64,000 nucleotides of DNA, from contig NZ_JBBAYI010000008.1 in NCBI RefSeq assembly GCF_037153985.1, forward strand, positions 124,001-188,000, read 5' to 3'. This stretch comes from Emticicia sp037153985. Lineage in GTDB: Bacteria > Bacteroidota > Bacteroidia > Cytophagales > Spirosomataceae. Shown in pieces: positions 26,901 through 34,988 of the stretch. Numbering within the stretch: the first letter of the stretch is position 1; each line of letters opens with the position of its first letter. The notes beneath the pieces are model-generated. The model was not told the origin of the DNA and searched no databases. It saw nothing but the letters and a program-made list of their open reading frames with translations. Made by a program: the position numbers and the translations under genes.

Positions 26901-28375
26901 AGTAGTGCTGCTCTTATTGTGGCTGTCTCCAGTGCGTTTTCGGTATTATCAATACCTTCTTGCAGCCCATTGCCTTGATTCCCCGTCAGCTTTTTTGATT
27001 CTTTGAGGTCTTCGAGTTTTTTTGTCAGTTCTACCACAGACTCCTGCGTCTTTTTGTAATCTTGCTCAATTTCGGCCAACTTCATGTCTTCAAGTGCTTT
27101 GTTGAGTTCTTTCTGGGTCTGAATCGCACTTTTTTTCTTATACGTTTCAATATCCATTTGCCCGTACACTTCCGGGTACAGTTTCTTTAGTTCTTCAAAG
27201 GCATTGAGTTGGTCAACTCGGCTGGCGGTTTCATCTCTGATAACATTGGTTAACTGGGTTGTTTTTTGAAGAAGTTCCTCTTTTTTTCTGGCGTTTTCTT
27301 CCTGAACTTTGTTAAATTCTTCTTGTTTCTTGGTAGCTTCATCGGTAGAGTCTGAAAATGCCCACAAAACAGCTACTAAAGATGCAAGAGCCGTTGCTAC
27401 AAAACCAACAGGGTTTTTAGACAGCGCAAAGTTGAGTTTATTAGTAGCTAATGTAACAACCTCTTCTGCAACTGCCACCAGCAAAAGTGTAGCTTTATAA
27501 AGCCCATACGTGTAAATAATAGCTTTCAGGATTTTGCCAATGGTTTCATAGTGTTCTACAATGAAGGTAAGCCCTTTAACAGTCGAGGTCATGATGCCGC
27601 TCTGGCTTTGCCCGATTTCGTTGAACATATTCGTAAACGCGTTGGCCAATTGCGCCAGTAGCCCGTTGAGGGTTTCGGATTGCTTGGCCATTTCGCCGTT
27701 GAAGATACCACCCTCGCCAGCCATACGCTGAAACGCCATCTGGATTTCGTCGGCACCGATTTTGCCCGTGGCTGCAAGCCTTTCTACTTCGGCCACGCTT
27801 AGGTTTAATACGTTGGCCAACTCCTGATAAATCGGGATATTCTTGCTTGCCAGGGTGTCGAGGTCGCTGCCCGTAACAAATGCCTGATTGCTGAGTTTGG
27901 CATAAATACCCGATAATTCGTTGATAGAAACCGATGCCCCTGCCGACACATCGCCTAGTATTTTCATGGCTTCAATAACGCCGCCGACCCCGTTGCCCAA
28001 GTCGAGCAGCGATTTGGTACTTTCGCCAATAGCCTGCACCGAAAACGGCGAAGTAGCCGAAAGGTTTACGACCTCCTGCATGAGGGTGTCGACCTCGGCT
28101 TTGGTTTTGAGCATTTTACTGAACGATAGTTCCAGATTGTCGAACTCGTTTCTGACTTCAATCACATGGGCGGCTAAATTGCTCAGCGGCTCAATGAGCG
28201 AGTAGGCATCGGCCAAATTGCCCACGTTCAGAATAGAGTCTGCAATGTTGTTATTGGCGGCAACGGCCTCGGCCTCAAGTCCTTTGATTTTACTAATCAT
28301 GTTCTCGATGGCCTTCGCAAAATTATCGTTATTGATAATATTGATGATGTTTTGCGGATTCAGTGTTGTTGGCAT
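23939..28375 (-). CDS. Phage tail tape measure protein
   Basis: The 1478-residue protein has the tape-measure N-terminal domain (about 70-230). Examples are SATSPFSVQAIGESTKSLLD, SINELSGIYAKLSNQAFVTG and LATKNIPIYQEL-like text followed by AADEIQ-type helix MAFQRMAGEGG. Hydrophobic helices at about 285-345 (LYKATLLLVAVAEEVVTLA, FVATALASLVAVLWAF) are followed by about 1000 residues of coiled coil with internal repeats around 690-830 (KKYEQYNRWVRTYGKKTADE and related units). The length suggests a long tail, on the order of 200 nm at about 0.15 nm per residue. It is on the strand opposite to all other structural genes, away from its usual place between chaperone and distal-tail genes. Its promoter carries the same dyad as the distal-tail promoter. 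Confidence 0.92.
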   Translation of the reverse strand: MPTTLNPQNIINIINNDNFAKAIENMISKIKGLEAEAVAANNNIADSILNVGNLADAYSLIEPLSNLAAHVIEVRNEFDNLELSFSKMLKTKAEVDTLMQEVVNLSATSPFSVQAIGESTKSLLDLGNGVGGVIEAMKILGDVSAGASVSINELSGIYAKLSNQAFVTGSDLDTLASKNIPIYQELANVLNLSVAEVERLAATGKIGADEIQMAFQRMAGEGGIFNGEMAKQSETLNGLLAQLANAFTNMFNEIGQSQSGIMTSTVKGLTFIVEHYETIGKILKAIIYTYGLYKATLLLVAVAEEVVTLATNKLNFALSKNPVGFVATALASLVAVLWAFSDSTDEATKKQEEFNKVQEENARKKEELLQKTTQLTNVIRDETASRVDQLNAFEELKKLYPEVYGQMDIETYKKKSAIQTQKELNKALEDMKLAEIEQDYKKTQESVVELTKKLEDLKESKKLTGNQGNGLQEGIDNTENALETATIRAALLKEELEKQKKLHFENNTSLEDQLKYYTEIKNKLENSKKEIEGTLHPFVMVRKEADLTQSLVTQMRLYGFINDLNDVNKKINNIKWLLTDKNTTFTESLSNAINTKDVGGLINLRKSAVTENQTNSLVQAVRQLKADLDKSSPAYKDLEKLYNQLTGRKSTGSSGNTPAPFGTLAYWKNISQEAQKMLEKINPFAKGSEAKIKQLQQQKINADQKAEEASKAIAIKSFDDRLNEQKKLYAQYQQWVNTYGTASAKAEFSNLEETGYSYSQYLQTEIQKLEAKLNSGEGDTKDRDNLLKLKEESTRVFEAELTEKKKKYEQYNRWVRTYGKKTADEQFSDLQAAGSSFEQYLQNQIQQLSSRQSEGLASSQDLDRLVLYKDALENTTHSFEQYKNQLIAAGEKTGSLTEYLRLLGEEQAKIKDPQADPDKSVFLNQQIEATEAKRKELLKVFLTENALNEEKRLQIQQKYTDLRAQLDKEYVDKKSETYKKALALINDDEKQALENNDIVAVQKNSAAYKELTKIIDTESRKQLVLKRNTLQAYLNELKEKNLEETEEYRKKEKEKQQVDKEIVNKDKALLDVFEKFGQELSGLEGFAGNFGKLLMDASKAANTLFTSIQEGASSTEKITSVTNFFFYILGQMVNQQKEQERIEKNNLKVLKDYNEALFQQIKLRNTINSNGFTKNYQGIISDSNNALAMANSNYEKSIDAIQHSKGWKKVNSGFLSVTIRLKSLLNQYPELINASKELNTELAEYLLKTEGRISENERMLLEDALDAQKQIESAKKQLDDIINDLVGQIGDNLRNALVNAFENGTSAAKAFGDTVSNVLESIISQTLFSAVFGQAFDTLRKEMQQSLSADGDRILTDDIERFFKDYPQLIEQFNSGLLEAQKQAEQQGFDIFKSSSSDSNSLSGSIKGITEETAGVLEGQINAMRITQAVQLDVSRNQLLALTEIATNSRFLKHLERLENIEKKLVSSNTELRANGGI

Positions 28376-28404
28376 ATTATTGTGTGTGTGTGTGAGTTTG
28401 TTGG

Positions 28405-28442
28405 AGCAAATATAATAATTTTATACTTACAATATAAGTATA
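28405..28442 (-). promoter_or_regulatory. Promoter and dyad operator of the tape measure gene
   Basis: In minus orientation a TATATTTG box (plus CAAATATA, 28405-28412) is preceded, after 5 bp, by the dyad TTTATACTTA-N5-TAAGTATAAA (28418-28442), with perfect 10-bp arms. The identical arms occur upstream of the distal-tail gene (37658-37682), and one half occurs before the head operon (29987-29996). It lies where a -33 element would be, so a regulator binding here could activate or repress. Confidence 0.75.
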
Positions 28443-28590
28443 AATGAAAATTAAATATTTTGCCCAACAACCGCTTTTCTGCCACGAGCTACACAGTTTT
28501 TTTTGAATAATAAAATGCAGATGCGTACACGTTTCCAGCCATTAACAAGAGTAGAGACCGTTGGCTTTGGGTATTATGCACAAGCTACGC

Positions 28591-29110
28591 CAGAAAAAGG
28601 TATCAAAAATTGAGAGGGAAACGGCTATCTAAAGGCATTTTAGGTGTCAAAGGCTGATGGCAATACCGAAAGGTATCAGAAAAGGTATCAAAAATTGAGA
28701 GGGAAAACCAGTATCTAAAGGCATTTTAGGTGTCAAAAAACTGAGACCAAGAAAAAAAAGGTGTTAAAAATTGAGAGGGAAACGGCTATCTAAAGGCATT
28801 TTAGGTGTTAAAGGCTGACGGCAATACCAAAAGGTGTCAGAAAAGGTATCAAAAATTGAGAGGGAAACGGCTATCTAAAGGCATTTTAGGTGTTAAAAAA
28901 CTGATACCAAGAAAAAAAAGGTGTCAGAAAAGGTATCAAAAATTGAGAGGGAAAACCAGTATCTAAAGGCATTTTAGGTATTAAAAAACTGAGACCAAGA
29001 AAAAAAGGTATCAGAAAAGGTATCAAAAATTGAGAGGGAAACGGCTATCTAAAGGCATTTTAGGTATCAAAAAACTGAGACCAAGAAAAAAAGGTGTCAG
29101 AAAAGGTGTT
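28591..29110. repeat. Tandem 80-90-bp noncoding repeats
   Basis: Six full units and one partial unit share GGTATCAAAAATTGAGAGGG, then a variable CGGCTATCT or CCAGTATCT, then AAAGGCATTTTAGGTGT. Short GGTRTYA words recur within each unit. All frames on both strands contain stops inside the unit, so it is not coding. The array ends in an inverted copy of its own edge (CTTTTCTGATACC against GGTGTCAGAAAAG). Confidence 0.9.
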
Positions 29111-29273
29111 AAAAATTGACAGCTTTTCTGATACCTAAACTAACACCTAAACTATAACCTAAGGCATACCCTCTAATTAAAAGAAAGGAAACCAGAAGAA
29201 ATTAAACTTTTTTCTACTACTACAAGCGCGTGAAATTTTTTGAATTTTTTTCTGAAAAATTTTTTTCAAAAAA

Positions 29274-29705
29274 GCCCATCGCTCAGTTTGCTTGCAGGCG
29301 CGCGAGCTTTTTATGGAAAGAGGGGGTTTTCAATATTTTCAAAAATAATTGAAAATTTTAAAAAGAATTAAAAATCCCTTGTCGGGAGCTTGACGGTGGC
29401 GGCGCGTTTAGCGGATTTCGACCACGTTTATTTTTACCCGCTTGTTTTCAAAAGGTGTGGCAGGGGTAATGCCCGCTTCGTAGAGATGCAGCCCATTGCT
29501 CAGTTTGCTTGCAGGCGCGCGTGCTTTTTATGGAAAGAGGGGGTTTCAATATTTTCAAAAATAATTGAAAATTTTAAAAAGAATTAAAAATCCCTTGTCG
29601 GGAGCTTGACGGTGGCGGCGCGTTTAGCGGATTTCGACCACGTTTATTTTTACCCGCTTGTTTTCAAAGGGTGTGGCAGGGGCAATGCCCGCTTCGTAGA
29701 GATGC
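29274..29705. repeat. Tandem duplication of about 217 bp
   Basis: Positions 29274-29490 and 29491-29705 are near-identical copies, with single-base differences such as CATCG/CATTG and one missing T. Each copy carries the 3' part of the small minus-strand gene at 29624-29830, so the left copy contains a truncated pseudocopy ending near 29390. Confidence 0.92.
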
Positions 29706-29830
29706 CCCACAAGGCAACCGATTTCGTCGCGGGTGTGGTAAGTATAAATGTTTTTCAGGGTGCGGTAAAATTCGGTCGGTTTGCCGTTTTTGAACATCAG
29801 TTGGTAAATTACGTCTCGTTTGTGTCGCAT
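29624..29830 (-). CDS. Small phage-region protein of unknown function
   Basis: The 68-residue product (start MRHKRDVIYQLMFKNGKPT, end RVKINVVEIR) is basic and appears to be soluble and mixed alpha/beta. I recognise no family. Its C-terminal 34 codons are duplicated in tandem to the left, which shows that the duplication breakpoint lies inside the gene and leaves one intact copy. It is divergent from the head operon that starts at 30057. Confidence 0.5.
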   Translation of the reverse strand: MRHKRDVIYQLMFKNGKPTEFYRTLKNIYTYHTRDEIGCLVGHLYEAGIAPATPFENKRVKINVVEIR

Positions 29831-29986
29831 AGATTATTATTTTATTTTGTTGTGCCTCTGGTTGGTGCTTGTGGGTATTGGGCAATTTTGGGGTAGGTGG
29901 TGGCTGTGGTTTTCGGCCAAAAAACACCAAACCCTAGCTAGTGGGCGTATTAGCAAAGGTAGCTGTTTTTTTTGAGGCTTATGCAG

Positions 29987-30015
29987 TAAGTATAAATTTT
30001 TTCTTTTTACCTTTG
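29987..30015 (+). promoter_or_regulatory. Promoter of the head operon with half operator
   Basis: A perfect half-site TAAGTATAAA (29987-29996) precedes a TACCTTTG -7 box (30008-30015), which lies 42 bp before the first head gene. The half-site is the same as the arms of the dyads at 28418 and 37658, but the partner arm is missing and the spacing to the -7 box is longer (11 bp). Confidence 0.6.
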
Positions 30016-30056
30016 CTACATCATCATACAACTTTAGAATCCACACATTACACCTT

Positions 30057-30782
30057 ATGTTGTTAAAGGGGAAAATTCTGCAAACGCTTAAAACCAGATA
30101 CAAGAATCTGGGGTTTAGCGAAAAGGCTTTCGAGGCCGTAGCCACATGGCTGGAAACGGGCATTACAGAGGAAAGCGAAATTGACACCGCCATCGAAGGG
30201 GTTGAACCGCTGCTGAAGGCATTTCAGGGCGATGCCGACAAACGGGTAACCGATGCCATTACCCGACAAAAAGCCGACAAAGAAACGGATGCACGCAGGG
30301 CTAATCTGGGGCATGATGAACAACTCCCGCTGTGGGCGCAGGAACTGCTCGAAAGCAACCGCAACTTACTGGCTAAAGTAAGTGTGCTGGAGTCGGGCAA
30401 GGCACTTGAAACGCGCAGAGCGACACTTGAAAACCTGCTGAAAGAGACCCCTGAGTGGTTCAGACAAATGAAGCTCAAGGATTTTGACCTCATTACCTTC
30501 AAGGATGACACCGAGTTTGAACACTACAAAACCGAACTCGAAGCCAGTCTGGAGGAAATCAGGCAGCAAGCAGGCGAACAAGGGGCGGGGAGGTTTCCGA
30601 AACCGATAGTAGGCCGGACAAACAAAGGCGGCGTTTCGGCCGACACCCAAACCTATATTGAGGCCCGCAAAGCCCAGCACGATGGCAAAGCGGCTCCGGT
30701 AGGCAAGCAGGTGTTTAGTGCCGGCATTGAGCCAGCCGGTGTGCCTACCAGAACCACCGGAAAATCAATTTTTAATTCTTAA
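30057..30782 (+). CDS. Predicted capsid scaffold or head-morphogenesis protein
   Basis: The 241-residue protein is highly charged and mostly helical, with a likely coiled coil at about 95-180 (LAKVSVLESGKALETRRATL, YKTELEASLEEIRQQAGEQ) and a loosely structured C-terminus rich in Gly and Thr. It is the first gene of the structural operon and lies two genes before the major capsid gene. Size, helicity and position are those of a scaffolding protein; no catalytic motif of a protease is visible. The role is inferred from context only. Confidence 0.55.
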   Translation: MLLKGKILQTLKTRYKNLGFSEKAFEAVATWLETGITEESEIDTAIEGVEPLLKAFQGDADKRVTDAITRQKADKETDARRANLGHDEQLPLWAQELLESNRNLLAKVSVLESGKALETRRATLENLLKETPEWFRQMKLKDFDLITFKDDTEFEHYKTELEASLEEIRQQAGEQGAGRFPKPIVGRTNKGGVSADTQTYIEARKAQHDGKAAPVGKQVFSAGIEPAGVPTRTTGKSIFNS

Positions 30783-30797
30783 TTCACACAATCAAGT

Positions 30798-31376
30798 ATG
30801 CAAAACTTTCGGAAAAGCGAAATGGCCGATAAACTGGTGTTTGCCACAAGGCTGGAGGATATCCTCGGCGGTGTTACGCTAGCCAGTGCCGATTTGACCG
30901 ATGGCTACCTTGTGCCTGCCGGAACCGTAATTGGCAAAGACAACAACGGCCTTTACCACGTACTGAAAACCGCCAAACTGCATACGGCAGCCACTAACTC
31001 GGCCACCGACTATCTGGTGCTGAAAGGCCACGGCTTTAAGGTGGGCGATTTCATTGCCGCCCAAACAGGCGCAAAGGCGTATGCCATTACGGCCATCAAC
31101 ACCAGTAACGACTCCTACGACACCCTGAGTGTAGGCACTACGCTAGGCGTAGCCATTGCCCAGTATGGGGGTGTTTTTCAGGCCGCTGCCGAGGCCAGTT
31201 CAAACACATCGGCGTTCAGAATTACGCCACTGGCCGTTACGGGGCGTGCAGTTAAAATTCAGTCGGGCGGTAGCACGGTAGTTGATGCCTACCTCAGAGC
31301 CACCCTTATTGAAGCCAATGCACCTGTGGCCACCGCGCAAATAAAGGCCGCCTTGCCGCATATTCTGTGGGCATAA
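30798..31376 (+). CDS. Predicted head decoration protein
   Basis: The 192-residue product is rich in beta strands, Gly, Ala and Thr (EDILGGVTLASADLTDGYLV, PAGTVIGKDNNGLYHVLK, VGTTLGVAIAQYGGVFQAA). Its position just before the major capsid gene matches that of capsid decoration or stabilisation proteins. The segment on initial attributes (VPAGTVIGK) is reminiscent of phage head decoration proteins. No direct motif proves it, and a minor capsid or fibre role is also possible. An alternative start at 30822 (MADKLVFATRLE) would remove the first eight residues. Confidence 0.55.
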   Translation: MQNFRKSEMADKLVFATRLEDILGGVTLASADLTDGYLVPAGTVIGKDNNGLYHVLKTAKLHTAATNSATDYLVLKGHGFKVGDFIAAQTGAKAYAITAINTSNDSYDTLSVGTTLGVAIAQYGGVFQAAAEASSNTSAFRITPLAVTGRAVKIQSGGSTVVDAYLRATLIEANAPVATAQIKAALPHILWA

Positions 31377-31534
31377 AAAAGGCCCTGCAAGCAACATACC
31401 TGTATTGCTTTGTAGCCGCGCCCGCTGTGTGGGGCAGCATGGCCGGCAGAAGGGGCAACACAGGCAACAAGCCAAAACAAGGTGCCGTTGATACAGGCAC
31501 AGCAGTAAATTTTTCATTCAAATTGCATTAAACA

Positions 31535-32617
31535 ATGATAAAATCATTAATCAGCGGACTTAGCGAAAAAGATATGCAAGCAGTGGCCAACGAGTACACA
31601 CTGGCCGACTTCTACTTCCCGACGCTCTTCCCGCTTAAATTCGTTACCTCTCTGAAGTGGGAGTCGCTCGAGGGCGATTTCGGCGCGCCGGTAGCGGGTG
31701 ACGTAATCTCGTGGGATTCGCGCGCACCTCGTAAAAGACGCGAGGTGGTGTCGAAACTAAGCGGGAGTATCCCGAAAATAGGCGTAGCCCGTGAAAAGAC
31801 CGAAAGCCAGATGAACGAGTACTACATTCTGAAACGCTATAACGACGATGCCGCCAGAAAAGAACTCCTGAACTGGATATGGGAAGACCAAGCCTTCTGC
31901 TTCAAGGCCGTAAATGCGCGTCTGGAATGGCTCGCGCTGCGGGCTGCCTCAACAGGCAAGGTGGTGTTATCGAACACCAACAATGAGGGCATCGTGACCG
32001 ACGCCGCCGTTGACTTCCTGATTCCGGCCGCCAACAAATCGGGCGTGAGCGTAAGCATTACCGTCGAAAACGCCGCTACTTCAAAGCCTATCAGCAAAAT
32101 CAGAGAAGTAGTGCAGGCCGCCAAACTGAAAGGCAAAAGGCTGAACTATATCTTTACCGACCAGCCTATGGCCGATGCCATTCTGGCCTCAGCCGAAACC
32201 CTCGAGTTTGTGGCTCCGTGGGTTATCCAGACCAACAACTTTGCCCAGACCTCAACCCTTAGCACCCTTAACACCGCACTGAAAGGGCAGGGGCTGCCCG
32301 TAATAGGCGTGGTGGAGAGTTTCATCGACATCGAAATCAGAGGCGAGCGCACGCACGTAAGCCCGTGGGAAAACGGCGTAATGCTTTTCTCGGAAAACCC
32401 AACGCTGGGCGACACCGCCCACACGCGCCTGGCCGACGAAGACGTTGAAACCGCCAACGCCCTGAAAGTAAAACGCGAACACGTGCTTATTAAACGCTTT
32501 GCCAGCGAAGAGCCACTCGTAGAGACCTGTCTGGCTATGGCCAATGCGTTTCCGGTGCTTAACAGCGCAAACGCAAAGTGGTTGGTTGATGGTTTAAACA
32601 CTAGCTGGACAAAATAA
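31535..32617 (+). CDS. Major capsid protein (phage lambda E-like family)
   Basis: The 360-residue protein has the size and features of the capsid-E family of HK97-fold major capsid proteins. Examples are LADFYFPTLFPLKFVTSLKW near the N-terminus, GDVISWDSRAPRKRREVVSK in the E-loop region, a long helix (AARKELLNWIWEDQAFCFKA) and the C-terminal ENGVMLFSENPTLGDTAHTR with VKREHVLIKRFASEEPLVE. It is preceded by scaffold and decoration candidates and followed by connector genes. No terminase, portal or maturation protease gene accompanies it. Confidence 0.85.
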   Translation: MIKSLISGLSEKDMQAVANEYTLADFYFPTLFPLKFVTSLKWESLEGDFGAPVAGDVISWDSRAPRKRREVVSKLSGSIPKIGVAREKTESQMNEYYILKRYNDDAARKELLNWIWEDQAFCFKAVNARLEWLALRAASTGKVVLSNTNNEGIVTDAAVDFLIPAANKSGVSVSITVENAATSKPISKIREVVQAAKLKGKRLNYIFTDQPMADAILASAETLEFVAPWVIQTNNFAQTSTLSTLNTALKGQGLPVIGVVESFIDIEIRGERTHVSPWENGVMLFSENPTLGDTAHTRLADEDVETANALKVKREHVLIKRFASEEPLVETCLAMANAFPVLNSANAKWLVDGLNTSWTK

Positions 32618-32618
32618 G

Positions 32619-32945
32619 ATGCTCGTTGCTGACTACATAAAAAGTAAACTGTTGAAGTTCGGTGTGACACTCAGCACCGACCACCTGCAAGCCTTGCTGT
32701 TGAAAAACGGAATAGCTTCGGAAGAAACGTATACGGGTGAGGGTCAGCGGAAAGCCGAGCAAGCCTTACACGCGTTTATTCCAGAATTACTGGTGGTGTC
32801 AGGCGTAACAGAAGGGGGGTTCAGTATCAGTTATGACCGCGAGGGGATACTGGCTTATTACCGCTTGCTGAGCGAGCAATTAAACCAGCCCGATGCCCTT
32901 ACGCCAGCCCAGCCGCGTGTCCGAAACAAATCATATCTCTGGTAA
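32619..32945 (+). CDS. Predicted head-tail connector protein
   Basis: The 108-residue protein starts 2 bp after the major capsid gene. It is helical (YIKSKLLKFGVTLSTDHLQA, AEQALHAFIPELL) with a polar C-terminal tail ending RNKSYLW. Its position directly after the capsid gene and its size fit the gp6-type connector/adaptor or the DUF6706-like proteins of Bacteroidota phages. This is position-based, and I see no diagnostic motif. Confidence 0.55.
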   Translation: MLVADYIKSKLLKFGVTLSTDHLQALLLKNGIASEETYTGEGQRKAEQALHAFIPELLVVSGVTEGGFSISYDREGILAYYRLLSEQLNQPDALTPAQPRVRNKSYLW

Positions 32946-32953
32946 CAAAAATT

Positions 32954-33268
32954 ATGCAGTATCCTTATCAATTACAGAAGCTGGTTCGGCCGGAGGCATT
33001 GCAGAATGCCACAGGCGATTTTGAATCGGGCGCACCCCAATGGGTTGATGTGTGCCAATGCCGCAACGAAAACAGCCGGCAAGAGGCGTTTCATCGGGCA
33101 GATGGAACCTACCTCAAGGCAACGCACCTGATACAATGCCCGTCGGGCAACTGGCCTGTATATGCCGGCGACCGCCTCAGGGTGCTTGACACTACCCAAC
33201 ACATAAGGCTCGAAGCAGAGGTTATTTACTGCGCTCATGACTACTTCCATACCAGAATATGGCTTTGA
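32954..33268 (+). CDS. Predicted head-closure (stopper) protein
   Basis: The 104-residue protein is predicted beta-rich (WVDVCQCRNENSRQEA, LIQCPSGNWPVYAGDRLRVL, IRLEAEVIYCAHDYFHTRIW). This is the pattern of head-closure proteins, with a first strand pair, an R-E helix and VYAGDRLRVLD. It is second in the row of three small connector genes between capsid and tail tube. It is assigned by position and strand pattern. Confidence 0.55.
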   Translation: MQYPYQLQKLVRPEALQNATGDFESGAPQWVDVCQCRNENSRQEAFHRADGTYLKATHLIQCPSGNWPVYAGDRLRVLDTTQHIRLEAEVIYCAHDYFHTRIWL

Positions 33269-33334
33269 TAAACACAGGGCGCACCACCAGCAGGCACACT
33301 ATTAAGCAACAGTAAAAAGAAAAAAATACCTCAG

Positions 33335-33874
33335 ATGCCAGAAAGACCACCGGGCCCAATTCGGAGAAGAAGGCCACAGAGGTTCAAGGCGGTATTGCAC
33401 CGCAGAAACCTGCCAACCATAGGCTATTTCAGAAGAAAAAAACACGTTATAATTGACAACCAGATGAAAACCACTTCAGACCAAGACAACATCCTGTATG
33501 AGTTGATTCAGAACTCTGCCCTCAGTAGCCTTATTAAAGGAGGCATTTACAAGGGCGAACGCCCCCTTGATTCATCGGCAGAAGACATCGTCATCAATAG
33601 TTTGTTTATTGGCGAAGGAACCCTCCAGCCCGGAGCCGCCACCGTCAATATATACGTGCCGAAGGTCTTTCAAAACATCGGGGGGCAACAGCAGAGCATC
33701 AAAGATACTGCGCGCGTAAAGGCCATTCTGGCTGTGGCGCAGGAGGTACTGCGGGAAGCCTACGGCAGTTATTATTCGCTCTGGACTTCGCGTCAGGACG
33801 ATTCCGACGAGCCTGACCTCAAACAAACAAGGCTCAGTTTCAGAATTGAATTTCGTATCGACAACACAATGTAA
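33335..33874 (+). CDS. Predicted tail-terminator protein
   Basis: The frame codes for 179 residues. Residues 44 onward (start at 33464, MKTTSDQDNILYELIQN) form a compact alpha/beta protein: SALSSLIKGGIYKGERPLD, then VNIYVPKV, ARVKAILAVAQEVLREAY and FRIEFRIDN. This fits tail-terminator/neck proteins and the position just before the tail tube. The first 43 residues are very rich in arginine and proline (PIRRRRPQRFKAVLHRR) and unlike the rest, so translation probably begins at 33464 and the upstream stretch may be a leader or a remnant. Confidence 0.55.
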   Translation: MPERPPGPIRRRRPQRFKAVLHRRNLPTIGYFRRKKHVIIDNQMKTTSDQDNILYELIQNSALSSLIKGGIYKGERPLDSSAEDIVINSLFIGEGTLQPGAATVNIYVPKVFQNIGGQQQSIKDTARVKAILAVAQEVLREAYGSYYSLWTSRQDDSDEPDLKQTRLSFRIEFRIDNTM

Positions 33875-33884
33875 CCATAAAACA

Positions 33885-34403
33885 ATGGCAAAATTAATCA
33901 CAATTGGTTTATCAAAAATTGAAATCGGCGACATCGCCACCGACAAAGGCATGGGTACAGAGCTTGCCGTTATCGGGCAAACCGCCGAAGGCTCATGCAC
34001 CATCGAAACCGCCGAGCCGGAAGTAACCGAGTTTTACGTAGAGGAATCAGACTCGCCCGTGCATACCGCCCTGAAAGCCGGCCTCACCACCATTACCTTT
34101 CAGTTGGCAGCCCCCGACTTGCAACAATGCGTTGATGTCTTTGGCGGGGCTATTACCGGCACTGGCACAGCCGCCACATGGAATTACCCGGGCAATGCCG
34201 TAAACCTCGAGAAGTCGGTGAAGATTACACCCAAAGAAGGAATCGTTTTCAGGATTCCGAGAGGTAAAATTACGGCCCGATTCACGGGGCAGTTTGGCCG
34301 CGCCGACACCCTGAAAGTGGAAGTAAGCATTACGGTGCTACAACCCGAAAAAGCCGGTACTCCGCCCATGATACTCTCATTGGTGGCAGGCGAAGGAGCC
34401 TGA
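33885..34403 (+). CDS. Major tail tube protein
   Basis: The 172-residue protein starting MAKLITIGLSKIEIGDIATD is beta-rich. It has the strand pattern of siphovirus tail-tube proteins: GSCTIETAEPEVTEFYVEE, then TTITFQLAAPDLQQCVDVFG and GKITARFTGQFGRADTLKVE. I chose the start at 33885 because it follows the tail-terminator stop at 33874 and begins the domain; a longer frame overlaps that gene. A strong hairpin directly after the gene (34422-34449) fits high expression of the tube protein with reduced read-through into the chaperone gene. Confidence 0.7.
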   Translation: MAKLITIGLSKIEIGDIATDKGMGTELAVIGQTAEGSCTIETAEPEVTEFYVEESDSPVHTALKAGLTTITFQLAAPDLQQCVDVFGGAITGTGTAATWNYPGNAVNLEKSVKITPKEGIVFRIPRGKITARFTGQFGRADTLKVEVSITVLQPEKAGTPPMILSLVAGEGA

Positions 34404-34421
34404 TAACCTGATTTTTTACCC

Positions 34422-34449
34422 GAAAAAGCCCTGAAACACGGGCTTTTTC
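34422..34449 (+). terminator. Terminator/attenuator after the tail tube gene
   Basis: A perfect 10-bp stem GAAAAAGCCC / GGGCTTTTTC (34422-34431, 34440-34449) encloses an 8-base loop. It lies between the highly expressed tube gene and the chaperone gene. Confidence 0.8.
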
Positions 34450-34481
34450 ATTCATTAAATCTCCAATAATACCCCCCTCCA

Positions 34482-34988
34482 ATGATAGAAAAACTATTTG
34501 ATGCCCTGAGGGCCGAGCAAAACGAGGCCGATGTGCTAATTAACCGCGGTATTTCGTTTGAGGTGCCTATGCGCAGCCCGCTGAAATATTTTTCCAGAAC
34601 CCGCCAGCGCACCTTCGTGATACACCAGCTTTACCTCGGCACACTCGATATTATCAGCAGGATTTTCCTGAGCCTGCCGCTCGACGAAGCCGCCATTGCC
34701 GCCGACCCCCTGCGCGAAGCCAAGCGGATTTCGGCCGAGTCGGCACGGAAATGTGCATTAGCCATAGCCATTGCGGTGCTTAATTCGCAATGGAAAATCA
34801 AACTATTTTCGGGCTTGCTGGCCAACTATTTTCTGTGGCGCATACAACCCTCAAGGCTCGTTCAGGTGGCTTTTTATTTGAATCAACTCTCTAATCTGGG
34901 GGATTTTATCAGCTCTATCAGATTGATGTCCGCCATCAGGACAACCGCTCCGAGTCAGGTAGAGAAGAAAACAACACCAGCGGACTAA
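34482..34988 (+). CDS. Tail assembly chaperone, G-type short form
   Basis: The 168-residue helical protein lies directly after the tail tube gene, where lambda-type phages encode the tail assembly chaperone G. Helices include IEKLFDALRAEQNEADVLIN, SARKCALAIAIAVLNSQW and WRIQPSRLVQVAFYLNQL. It is the zero-frame product. In the -1 frame an open frame continues over its 3' end to 35227, so a longer G-T form is expected after ribosomal slippage. In known systems the long form recruits tube subunits to the tape measure. Confidence 0.7.
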   Translation: MIEKLFDALRAEQNEADVLINRGISFEVPMRSPLKYFSRTRQRTFVIHQLYLGTLDIISRIFLSLPLDEAAIAADPLREAKRISAESARKCALAIAIAVLNSQWKIKLFSGLLANYFLWRIQPSRLVQVAFYLNQLSNLGDFISSIRLMSAIRTTAPSQVEKKTTPAD

